Below, piece after piece: positions 17,774 to 25,257 of a stretch of DNA of 64,000 nucleotides. The notes under the pieces were generated by a model. That model made no database searches. It was not told the DNA's origin and worked only from the letters and a program-made list of their open reading frames with translations. Position numbers and translations under genes: made by a program. The number at the start of each line of letters is the position of its first letter. Within the stretch, counting starts at the first letter, position 1. The stretch is from JBFGJH01 sp041586155 (lineage in GTDB: Bacteria > Actinomycetota > Acidimicrobiia > Spongiisociales > JAENVV01), in the NCBI GenBank assembly GCA_041586155.1, contig JBFHAT010000005.1, positions 1 through 64,000 of the forward strand. Reading direction: 5' to 3'.

Positions 17774-18682
17774 TCACGAGCGGCCCCGGGCGTGGTGGAT
17801 CGCCGGGTGGAGCCCACTGAGGATGATGGCGAGCCGGTCGAGCGATGTCGTCGAGTTCACCCGCAAACGGGAGATGCGGAGCCGCGCCCCCGGCGGCATG
17901 GGCTGCAAGTGATGATCGAACAGGAAACCGAGGACGTAGCCGAGCTCGTCGAGCACCGACTCGGCCCGGCCGTCCCAGTTGCCGTTGGGATAGGCGAACG
18001 CACGCGGGGACCGTCCCATCCACGCTGCAAGTTGGCGGTGCGCCGCCTCGATCTCATGCCGGATCTTGTCGGTCGGGCATCGATCGAGACACGGGTGGCT
18101 CATCGTGTGGTTCTCGATCACCACGCCGCCACGCTCGAGCGCCGCCAGGTCATCGACGCTGAGTTGGGGACTCTGCACGGGTTCGCCGTCGACGGACGCC
18201 CGCAGCCATTCGATGGCTTCCAGCCGCTGGGAATCGGGCACGACTTTGAGCCGCTGGACCAAGGTGCCCGGACCCGGAAGGGGGTCGACGGCCCCGCGAG
18301 CCAGCAACGCCTCGACCTCGACCCACCACAGCGGCCGGCTCGTGCCGATCACCCCGGGAACCACGAAGGCGACGCCGGGTACCCCGCGCGCTTTCATCAT
18401 CGGCAGGGCGGTGTCTCGCACGGAGCGGATGCCATCATCGAACGTGATCAGCAGCGCGTTGGGCGGCAACGAGATTCGGCCGGCGGTGGCATCGATGGCA
18501 TCTGCCAGTGAAATCGGATGGTATGCCGACCGATACAGGTCCAGATGCGCCTCGAACTGGGCGGCGTCGTCGATGCCGTGGTACGCCACCACGGCGAGAT
18601 CGCGACCGGCTCGCCGGCGAAAGAATGGCTGCAGGGGCGAACGCCGGAGGGTGGCATCGGCCAGGCGGTTCGGAACGATCAA
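17774..18682 (-). CDS. polysaccharide deacetylase (CE4 family)
   Basis: A 302-residue CE4 deacetylase. VVAYHGID is the first family strand, TFDDG is at 80-84, the zinc-binding H-x3-H appears in ENHTMSHPCLD, and FAYPNGNWD is motif 3. The start is taken as TTG 18682: GGGAGG lies five bases before it and the coding pattern begins there, while the longer frame to 18904 runs antisense over the exporter gene. It lies 47 nt before the sulfotransferase start on the same strand and probably leads that operon. Confidence 0.8.
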   Translation of the reverse strand: MIVPNRLADATLRRSPLQPFFRRRAGRDLAVVAYHGIDDAAQFEAHLDLYRSAYHPISLADAIDATAGRISLPPNALLITFDDGIRSVRDTALPMMKARGVPGVAFVVPGVIGTSRPLWWVEVEALLARGAVDPLPGPGTLVQRLKVVPDSQRLEAIEWLRASVDGEPVQSPQLSVDDLAALERGGVVIENHTMSHPCLDRCPTDKIRHEIEAAHRQLAAWMGRSPRAFAYPNGNWDGRAESVLDELGYVLGFLFDHHLQPMPPGARLRISRLRVNSTTSLDRLAIILSGLHPAIHHARGRS

Positions 18683-18732
18683 TCTACCTCCCAGCGTGAA
18701 CCATAACGCGCGCCCCGTGACCGGGTCGCTGG

Positions 18733-18766
18733 TTGAAGCGTGCCGACAATGGAGTAACGTTGCTCC
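18733..18766 (+). promoter_or_regulatory. candidate promoter with a 16-bp near-palindrome before the exporter genes
   Basis: TTGAAG at 18733-18738 and TAACGT at 18755-18760 are spaced 16 bp, a weak sigma-70-like match. GGAGTAACGTTGCTCC (18751-18766) is a palindrome with seven of eight pairs matching. The site lies in the 112-bp divergent gap between the deacetylase and the ABC exporter, so a regulator binding here could act on both directions. Confidence 0.35.
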
Positions 18767-18794
18767 GCACAAGACTGTACAAAGGGAGGGATCG

Positions 18795-19859
18795 ATGGCT
18801 GCGCGGGGCCGGTCACGTTGGACGCGGCGCGATGCCGGCGCGTCACCCGAGGACCGTCGGCTTGTGCCCGACGGCGGACCGGTGGTGAGCATCTCCAATG
18901 TCACGAAGGTCTACACGCCGTACCCGCCCTTCATGCGGATCTTGCTGCGGTCGTCGATCAAGTCCAGCATCGTGGCGCTCAACGATGTCTCTGTAGACGT
19001 CGAAGCGGGCAGCATCCTCGCCATCGTCGGACCCAACGGTGCCGGAAAATCGACACTGTTTCGGATATTGACCGGGCTCACCACCCCCACCGAGGGGTCG
19101 GCCACCATCTGCGGTTTCGATGTGACATCACAGGCGTTCCATGTGCGCAGCCGGGTGGGTTTTGCGCCCGCCGACGAGCGTACGCTGCTGTTGCGCCACA
19201 CCTGCCGTGAGAACCTGATGTTCCACGGCAAGCTGCAGGGAATGGAGCTGCGCGGACTGCTGCGCGAAGTCGACGCGACGCTGGAGCTCGTCGGGCTCGG
19301 AAAGGCGAAGAACCGGGCAGGCATCGCGCTGTCGTCGGGTATGAAGGCCAGGTTGCAGCTCGCCCGAGCCTTGCTCCATCGCCCGGCGGTGCTCATCCTC
19401 GACGAGCCGACCGGCGCGATCGACCCCCTCGCCGCTTACGAAGTGCTCGAGATCATCAAGCAAGCTGCCCGCGAGCGCAACATCGCCACACTCATCAGCT
19501 CCCATCGCCTGGAGGAGATCGAAGCGCTCCACGACAACGTCGTGCTCATGGATCAGGGCAAGATCGTGTACAAGGGTGACCTCGACGTCATGCGAGAGAC
19601 CTGGGACAAGCCGGGATTGGAGATCGTGTTCGAGGACGCGGCCTCCGCCACCCGGGTCGCCGAGTTGGTGGTGAACATGGGATTGGCGACCATCAGCGAG
19701 CACGACGGCGTCGTACTGACGCTGTCCTCCGACCTGGGCACCGGAAAGCTGATCCACGCCCTGACCGGCCAGACCGAGCAGATCCGTTCGTTTCGAGAAG
19801 TCAAGCTGCCGCTGCGGGATCTGCTCGCCAAGATCCTCTTGTCAGGAGATGCGACATGA
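18795..19859 (+). CDS. ABC-2 type exporter, ATP-binding protein
   Basis: A 354-residue ATPase. Walker A GPNGAGKS is at 79-86, the signature reads LSSGMKARLQLARAL, and Walker B is VLILDEP followed by TGAID. It looks like NatA/polysaccharide-exporter ATPases but lacks a long C-terminal sugar-binding domain of the Wzt kind; the ~85 residues after the ATPase core are a short regulatory-looking tail. ATG 18795 follows GGGAGGGA; the frame upstream is antisense to the deacetylase. The permease overlaps by ATGA. Substrate is inferred from the neighbours to be a glycan or glycolipid. Confidence 0.85.
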   Translation: MAARGRSRWTRRDAGASPEDRRLVPDGGPVVSISNVTKVYTPYPPFMRILLRSSIKSSIVALNDVSVDVEAGSILAIVGPNGAGKSTLFRILTGLTTPTEGSATICGFDVTSQAFHVRSRVGFAPADERTLLLRHTCRENLMFHGKLQGMELRGLLREVDATLELVGLGKAKNRAGIALSSGMKARLQLARALLHRPAVLILDEPTGAIDPLAAYEVLEIIKQAARERNIATLISSHRLEEIEALHDNVVLMDQGKIVYKGDLDVMRETWDKPGLEIVFEDAASATRVAELVVNMGLATISEHDGVVLTLSSDLGTGKLIHALTGQTEQIRSFREVKLPLRDLLAKILLSGDAT

Positions 19860-20674
19860 ATGGTCATCCCGTCGTGGCCGGCACGCGTCGACTCCGTCAG
19901 GTCGGGTCGGCCTTCTTCCGCCTCGGGCTGCAGCAGACCCTTGCGTACCCGTTGTCATTCGTCCAGAGCCAGCTCAGCTCCATCGTGCCGGCGATCATCT
20001 TCTTCTTCGTGGCGAAGCTGGTCGCCCAGGAGAACTACTACACGTCGGTGATCATCGGACTGGTCGCGGCGGGGGTCCTCGACGCCGGTGTTCGAGGCTT
20101 CACGCGGGAGATCGACGTGGCAATCAACCGAGGGTGGTTGGAGATGTTCCTCGTCGAACCGGTGCGCTGGCGTTTCCTCCCATTTGGGATGGCCCTGTGG
20201 CCCATCACCCTCGGCCTGGCCAGCGTCTCGATGATCGCCCTCACGGCCGCCGCCTTGGGTGCACAGTTCCGGCTCGAGAACCTCCCACTCGCCCTCGTGT
20301 TCCTTCTGTTGGCGCTCGCCGCCGGACTGGTGATCGGAACACTGTCCGCCTCCCTCAAGGTGCTGGCAAAATCCGGCGATCCCGTCCTCTTCGTGTACGG
20401 GCTGCTCACCCAGATCTTCGCCGGCGTGTACTTCGATCTCGACGTGATCCCTGCGCCACTGCGCGTCATCTCGTGGGCGTTGCCCCACACGTACGCCATC
20501 GCCGCGCTGCGACGCCTGCTGCTGCCCGAAGGCAGCCAACTCCCGTCGATCTCGGTGGCGACATCCACCTGGGTACTGGTGGCGTTCTGCGTAGTCGGAT
20601 ATCCGGTGGCACTGTGGGTCTACGGACGGGCACTGGAATACGGCCGCCGTCTGGGGGTGCTCAGTGGCTATTGA
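19856..20674 (+). CDS. ABC-2 type exporter, permease
   Basis: A 272-residue integral membrane protein with six hydrophobic spans, the ABC-2 permease pattern. LSFVQSQLSSIVPAIIFFFV is the first span. An amphipathic segment DVIPAPLRVISWALPHTYAI near the C-terminal third matches the conserved ABC-2 region before the last two spans. It pairs with the ATPase just upstream. The next gene starts within its last 11 nt, so sulfotransferase expression is tied to the exporter. Confidence 0.85.
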   Translation: MNGHPVVAGTRRLRQVGSAFFRLGLQQTLAYPLSFVQSQLSSIVPAIIFFFVAKLVAQENYYTSVIIGLVAAGVLDAGVRGFTREIDVAINRGWLEMFLVEPVRWRFLPFGMALWPITLGLASVSMIALTAAALGAQFRLENLPLALVFLLLALAAGLVIGTLSASLKVLAKSGDPVLFVYGLLTQIFAGVYFDLDVIPAPLRVISWALPHTYAIAALRRLLLPEGSQLPSISVATSTWVLVAFCVVGYPVALWVYGRALEYGRRLGVLSGY

Positions 20675-21650
20675 ACCCGGAGAACCCCAGCCGGTGTTTC
20701 CGATATTCACGGGCGCCGGTCGTTCGGGCACCACCTTGTATCGCTCGATCTTCGACTCGCACCCTGACCTCTTCGTCGCACACGAAGCGCATTTTCTCGG
20801 TCCCATGGCGGCACGGGCCGGGCGATACGAGATGAACGGAGCATTCGACCGACAGCGCTTCGTCGACGACCTCTACGACGACCACAAATTCGTGGTGCTG
20901 GGCGTCGACCGCCGAGAGGTGGCCGAAGCCTTCGACGTCGCCGGTCCTGCCGACTTCGCGACCGCCGCCCGGACGGTGTTCGGCGTGCTGGCGCAGCGGG
21001 CGGGCAAGCCGAGATATGGCGACAAATCTCCCAACTATGCGAGCCGCATCACCGAGATCGCGTCCGTCCTGCCCGAGACGAAGTTCGTTCACATCGTGCG
21101 GGACGGCCGCAACGTCGCCCTTTCGCTGCTCGACCGGGGGATCGGACCTGGCACCCTCATCGACGCCGCGAGCCATTGGTCTTCCGTGGTTCGCAAGGTC
21201 GGCAATGCGAGCCGTGAGCTGGGGCCGGACCGGATCCTCCAATCGAGGTACGAGGATCTCATCGCCGAGCCAGAGTCGGAGGTGAGAAGGATCTGCGACT
21301 TCTTGCATCTGCCGTTCGATCCCCGCATGCTGGCGTATCGGGAGCGAGTGGACGAGATCCTCGAACCGCTGAAAGCGGTCGAATGGGACTGGGCGCATGA
21401 GAACCTCTCCGCTCCACTCGATCCGACGTTACGTGACTGGCGATCGACGATGGAATCGGACGACGTGGCGGCGTTCGAATCGGTTGCGGCCGAGGAGCTG
21501 GAGCGCCACGGGTACACCATCGCTTCGGATCCGGCAGACCGGCCGGCTGTGCGAGCCGCTGCCAAGGGTCGATGGCTCGGTAAGCGGGTGGCCTTCCGGA
21601 TACGGCAACCACTCCGGAAACGACGCCACCGCCGCCGTCTCGAGCCGTGA
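20664..21650 (+). CDS. sulfotransferase family protein (3 of 4)
   Basis: A 328-residue sulfotransferase with the 5'-PSB loop GAGRSGTTL at 17-25 and the 3'-PB segment HIVRDGRNVALSLLDRG. YGDKSPNYA is typical of this branch (Sulfotransfer_3-like). The start is GTG 20664 with GGGGGTG upstream, overlapping the permease end by 11 nt. It and the next gene share a GTGA junction. The C-terminus is strongly basic (RQPLRKRRHRRRLEP). Confidence 0.85.
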   Translation: MAIEPGEPQPVFPIFTGAGRSGTTLYRSIFDSHPDLFVAHEAHFLGPMAARAGRYEMNGAFDRQRFVDDLYDDHKFVVLGVDRREVAEAFDVAGPADFATAARTVFGVLAQRAGKPRYGDKSPNYASRITEIASVLPETKFVHIVRDGRNVALSLLDRGIGPGTLIDAASHWSSVVRKVGNASRELGPDRILQSRYEDLIAEPESEVRRICDFLHLPFDPRMLAYRERVDEILEPLKAVEWDWAHENLSAPLDPTLRDWRSTMESDDVAAFESVAAEELERHGYTIASDPADRPAVRAAAKGRWLGKRVAFRIRQPLRKRRHRRRLEP

Positions 21651-22552
21651 GCTCTCTGGGTCCTCGGCCCAGCTTCTTCATCGTTGGTGCACCAAAATGC
21701 GCCACGACGTCGATGTACGAGTACCTGCGCGCCCACCCCGATGTCTTCATGCCCGACAGACGGGAGATGAACTACTTCGGCTCTGATCTGCCGCTGCCGA
21801 ATCGGCTGCCAGATCTCGAAACCTATCTGTCGTTCTTCACCGAAGCGCAACCCGGCCAGGTCGTAGGGGAAAAGTCCGTGAATTACCTGTTCTCGCGGTC
21901 GGCTGCGCACGAGCTCTTGGAGTTCGATCCCGAGGCGAAAGCGATCATCATGCTGCGCAACCCGGCGGACGTCGTGTTCTCGTTGCACCGCCAGTTCTTG
22001 TTCTCGGCCAACGAGGACATCATCGACTTGGCCTCGGCCCTCGATGCCGAGGATGAACGCATTCGAGGGCTCCGGATCCCGGCAGGCGCCCACAACCCGG
22101 CGATGCTGGCGTACACGAGAGTTGCCTCGTTTGCGCCGCAGGTGCGGCGGTACCTGGATCAATTCGGTCCGGATCGGATCGCCGTGGTGATCTTCGACGA
22201 CTTCGCTGCAGACCCCGAGCGTGAATATCGGTCGGTGCTCCGGTTCATCGGCGTCGATCCCGGATACGAACCTGACTTCGAGGTCCACAATCCGGCCAAG
22301 CGGGTACCGAATGTGGCGGTGCGTAAGTTCATGAAGACCCATCGCGGCCTCAGTGCCGTGATCAACCGCATCGTCCCTGAAGACCTGCTCGACCGTGCCC
22401 GTTCGAGTTTGGCCCGACTCCAACCGCAACCCGAGCGCCAGCTCGATCCGGATCTCCGTCGACGGCTCGTCGAGGTGTTCGACGACGACATCAGCCAGCT
22501 CGAAGCGCTGATCGACCGCGACCTGTCGGGCTGGCGGCTCGTACCGGCTTAG
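21647..22552 (+). CDS. sulfotransferase family protein (4 of 4)
   Basis: A 301-residue sulfotransferase with the 5'-PSB loop GAPKCATTSM at 14-23, PDRREMNYFGSD following, and the 3'-PB segment MLRNPADVVFSLHRQ. GTG 21647 overlaps the preceding stop (GTGA). It closes the exporter operon; its TAG stop shares bases with the TAA of the convergent SGNH gene (22549-22552). Closest in style to the enzyme at 16893-17726. Confidence 0.85.
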   Translation: MSSLGPRPSFFIVGAPKCATTSMYEYLRAHPDVFMPDRREMNYFGSDLPLPNRLPDLETYLSFFTEAQPGQVVGEKSVNYLFSRSAAHELLEFDPEAKAIIMLRNPADVVFSLHRQFLFSANEDIIDLASALDAEDERIRGLRIPAGAHNPAMLAYTRVASFAPQVRRYLDQFGPDRIAVVIFDDFAADPEREYRSVLRFIGVDPGYEPDFEVHNPAKRVPNVAVRKFMKTHRGLSAVINRIVPEDLLDRARSSLARLQPQPERQLDPDLRRRLVEVFDDDISQLEALIDRDLSGWRLVPA

Positions 22553-23565
22553 ACGACCTCGAGCTCGCGCAGGATCCGAAACACCTCCGCGCCGATCGGA
22601 GCGGTGCGAGAGATCGGGATGTGGGCGAAGTCGACCTGTGCCTGCACGCCTTCGAGCTTCAACAGACGATCGATGTCGACCACATGGAAATCGAGCCGAG
22701 CGGAGAGTTCGCTGAGCGCCAGATTGAACTCGCGCCGGCGCAGCGGATGGGCCGACCCCAGCAGCTGGTAGTTGTGATGCTGACTGCCCGGATCGACCAC
22801 CAGGCTGTTGTAGATGATGACGTGTGCGCCGACTTTCTCACGAATCAGCCTGATCACCTCTTCCAGATTCTTCTGAAAGTCGGCGACATCGATCCGGCCG
22901 ATGCTCTCGAAGTTCTTCTTGAACCAGCGGGCGACCTCCGGGTCAGGTAGCACCTTGTCCGTCAGGTTGTTGAGCCAGAAGCCGCCCGGATCGATCAGGT
23001 ATCCCTCGCTTCGGTGGCGGTAGACGACGCGCACGAGATCCGAGCCGATGGAGAGGATGACGACCGTCTTGGGAAACCGGCCAAAGCGGGGATGGTCATC
23101 GATGACGAAGTCTTTCTCGGTGAACAGGCGAGGTCCGAAATAGTGCTCTTCGAGCCGGAGCCGGCGCCTCACCTCCGCGGTGTCGGCGGTGGCTGCGTCG
23201 CCGAGCGTCTGGAGCATCTGATCGGTCCGGTGCGCCCCCAACTCGCCACCTGTGCCTTGTTTGAAGATGCCGACCGTGCCCTCGAGTCCGGGACCGATCA
23301 GCGGCGCCGCAGTGAATGTGGACGGCAAGTCGCAGCCGCCACGCAGCAGCACCCCCACCCGCCGCGCATCGGGATCGTTCTTGGAGCGGATCACGGCGAA
23401 ATTGGGACCGGTGTACTGCACGAAGTCGGGGCCGGTCTTCTTCCGGACGCGATCGACCACCGCCTTGCGGTACGTGGCCTTGAAACGCCGCTCGAATGCC
23501 GTGTCGGTACCGGCGAGCTTGCGCCAACCTTTGACGCCTTTACGTAGCAGCTTCTGCATCGTCAC
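22549..23565 (-). CDS. SGNH-hydrolase-like protein, polysaccharide/carrier operon
   Basis: A 338-residue protein with no signal peptide. The C-terminal two thirds look like an SGNH/GDSL-type fold: VVILSIGSDLVRVVYRH as an early strand and loop, VGAHVIIYNSLVVDPG in the middle and FHVVDIDRLLKLEGVQAQVDFAHI at the end, where a catalytic Asp/His pair would be expected. The classical GDS block is not clear, so activity is uncertain. It is the last of four coupled minus-strand genes; its ATG overlaps the preceding stop (ATGA). Confidence 0.55.
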   Translation of the reverse strand: MTMQKLLRKGVKGWRKLAGTDTAFERRFKATYRKAVVDRVRKKTGPDFVQYTGPNFAVIRSKNDPDARRVGVLLRGGCDLPSTFTAAPLIGPGLEGTVGIFKQGTGGELGAHRTDQMLQTLGDAATADTAEVRRRLRLEEHYFGPRLFTEKDFVIDDHPRFGRFPKTVVILSIGSDLVRVVYRHRSEGYLIDPGGFWLNNLTDKVLPDPEVARWFKKNFESIGRIDVADFQKNLEEVIRLIREKVGAHVIIYNSLVVDPGSQHHNYQLLGSAHPLRRREFNLALSELSARLDFHVVDIDRLLKLEGVQAQVDFAHIPISRTAPIGAEVFRILRELEVV

Positions 23566-23975
23566 AGCTCCTCGGCGGTACGGTCCATCACCTCGGCCAC
23601 GACCCTCATCTTCGAGGTGGAGTCAGGACTCCCGCCGTTGTCGCCGAACTCGGGCGCGACGTGAGCCAGCACGTCTCCAACCCGGAACGGGCTGCCCTCA
23701 CCCAGCTCGATCGAGCGCATCGTGCCTGGTTCTGACGCAATGATACGGAACCGCAGCCGCAGCTTGACGGTCCGCGTTTGTTCCGACTTCGCGCGACGCC
23801 GCCTGAGCAGACGGGAGGCGTCTTTGGTTCGATCTACGGCCTCCGATTCGCGCGCCTCGATCTCGCAAAGAACGTCACCGAAGGCGATCGCGCCGCCCTC
23901 GGCGACGTGCCATTTCGTGACCGAGCCGCCGATCACGCCCATGCCGAGCTCGGGTACTTCGACCGACAGGATCAC
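23562..23975 (-). CDS. lipoyl/biotinyl-fold protein without a clear attachment lysine
   Basis: A 137-residue protein. The ends look like two halves of a biotinyl/lipoyl barrel: SVEVPELGMGVIGGSVTKWHVAEGG ... GDVLCEIEARES at the start, and GTMRSIELGEGSPFRVGDVLAHVAPE near residues 84-109. In true lipoyl domains the hairpin carries a lysine (E-T-D-K-A); here it reads EIEARES. A basic insert of about 35 residues separates the halves. It is coupled by ATGA to both SGNH-like genes. No dehydrogenase or carboxylase is nearby, so a cofactor role is doubtful. Confidence 0.55.
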   Translation of the reverse strand: MILSVEVPELGMGVIGGSVTKWHVAEGGAIAFGDVLCEIEARESEAVDRTKDASRLLRRRRAKSEQTRTVKLRLRFRIIASEPGTMRSIELGEGSPFRVGDVLAHVAPEFGDNGGSPDSTSKMRVVAEVMDRTAEEL

Positions 23976-24649
23976 TCGGCGCCGTCCCGACTGCCCGACT
24001 GGACGAGCAAAGGTCGGCGTTCGAAGAATCCGTAGTCCTCGAGAATGCGCAGTGCCTCTGCGGCGAGTGCCGCGTTGGCAGCTGCGGAGTACTCGAGAGG
24101 ACCCGCGACATGGTCGGCGGCCCCCATTTCCGCCAGGATCCGATCCGCATCGATGATCGAGACGCCCTCTCTGATCGACAGTTGGAGCAACGCCAGGTCG
24201 ACCTGCTGTGCTCGCCGGGTGAAGGGGTCGGGCTGGTCGTGGTAGTTCGAGATCGTCACGGTGGGGTCGATAGTCGAAGCATTCAGGAAGACGACGTAGA
24301 TCTCGTCATCCTTGAACCTCTTCACGACTCTCTCCATCGCCCCCAGGAAACCGTCGGGATGAGATGCACCGACCAGCACGTCGGGATGCGGGCCTAGGAA
24401 CACGAGATCGGGCCGGTCGGCGATGGCGCGACTCCGACCGGACTCCAGCTCAGACAACAGGTCGGGATAGCCGCCCCGCGCCTCGATCGTGAGGTCGACC
24501 TGCACGCCGTGCTTGCGCCGGACGAGGTCGGCGAGCCCTTCTTGGAGGACGCTTCCTCCATCGGCTCGCGACACCAGCGCGTCGACGAGTTCCTTGTTCC
24601 CCTTGACGACGACCGACAGGCGGTCCTGGCCGCCGAGACGAGGTGACAT
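23972..24649 (-). CDS. SGNH-hydrolase-like protein
   Basis: A 225-residue protein. VVVKGNKELVDALVSR opens it; RPDLVFLGPHPDVLVGASHP and YVVFLNASTIDPT fit the middle strands of an SGNH fold, and EGVSIIDADRILAEMGAADHV with LEYSAAANAALAAEAL resembles the C-terminal Asp-x-x-His region of polysaccharide-modifying SGNH proteins. The nucleophile Ser is not obvious. It follows the carrier protein gene by five bases, which points to a partnership with it. Confidence 0.5.
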   Translation of the reverse strand: MSPRLGGQDRLSVVVKGNKELVDALVSRADGGSVLQEGLADLVRRKHGVQVDLTIEARGGYPDLLSELESGRSRAIADRPDLVFLGPHPDVLVGASHPDGFLGAMERVVKRFKDDEIYVVFLNASTIDPTVTISNYHDQPDPFTRRAQQVDLALLQLSIREGVSIIDADRILAEMGAADHVAGPLEYSAAANAALAAEALRILEDYGFFERRPLLVQSGSRDGAE

Positions 24650-24654
24650 CGATC

Positions 24655-24912
24655 CTACGCCGCCGGCGAGCGCCTGCTCTCGATCAGCGTCGTGATCGCA
24701 GAGATGTCCTTGAAGTTGTCGAGCGTGACGTCTTCAGGCTCGATCTCGATGCCGAATTCCTCCTTGATGTGCCCGAGGAGGAGGAAGATGCCAAGCGAGT
24801 CGATGATCTCACGTTCGAGGAGGTCGGTGTCGTCTTCCAGGGCCTGATCAGGCCGGCCTTCCATGAATTCTTGGCGGATGAACGCTTTGACCGCTGCAGC
24901 AGTGTTCTCCAC
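24655..24912 (-). CDS. acyl/peptidyl carrier protein
   Basis: An 85-residue phosphopantetheine carrier. DSLGI holds the Ser that would receive the 4'-phosphopantetheine arm, followed by FLLLGHIKEEFGIEIEPEDV and a C-terminal helix DISAITTLIES. DDTDLLEREIIDSL before the Ser and VTLDNFKDI after it resemble the small free-standing carriers of pyrrole pathways (PltL type) and D-alanyl carriers more than fatty-acid ACP. GTG 24912 follows AAAGGGG. It is the first gene of a four-gene operon and the only carrier in the window, so it is the best partner for the adenylation enzyme 21 kb away. Confidence 0.85.
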   Translation of the reverse strand: MENTAAAVKAFIRQEFMEGRPDQALEDDTDLLEREIIDSLGIFLLLGHIKEEFGIEIEPEDVTLDNFKDISAITTLIESRRSPAA

Positions 24913-25257
24913 GAATAACCCCTTTCGCGCGCCATGGTGTCTTGGGCAAGCCCGGCCGAAGCAGGCTTGCGCCTCCCAGCGCCTCGCCTGCCGGAGCGTG
25001 ATGGTCATCCACTCCCTTGCCACCATCAATCCACAGCGGTGCGGCTGAACTCTATCGGCGGCCCGCGCGGCTGTCCACCCGCCGGTCACCCCCACCTCGA
25101 CAGCAAAGGAGCACGTCGGTAAGGTGCTCAGAACCCACAACTTCCCAGACGCCGCCTGATCCCAGCAGGCCCGCGAAGCCCTTCATCCACTTCGGCGCAT
25201 TGCCGATAGGGTTCGAAGACGACCCGATGCTGGTCGAGGCGCCAGGAGTCTCCCAGA

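Noticed and set aside
18683..18904. N-terminal extension of the second deacetylase
   Set aside because: It overlaps the exporter gene on the other strand and lies before a good ribosome site and TTG start at 18682.
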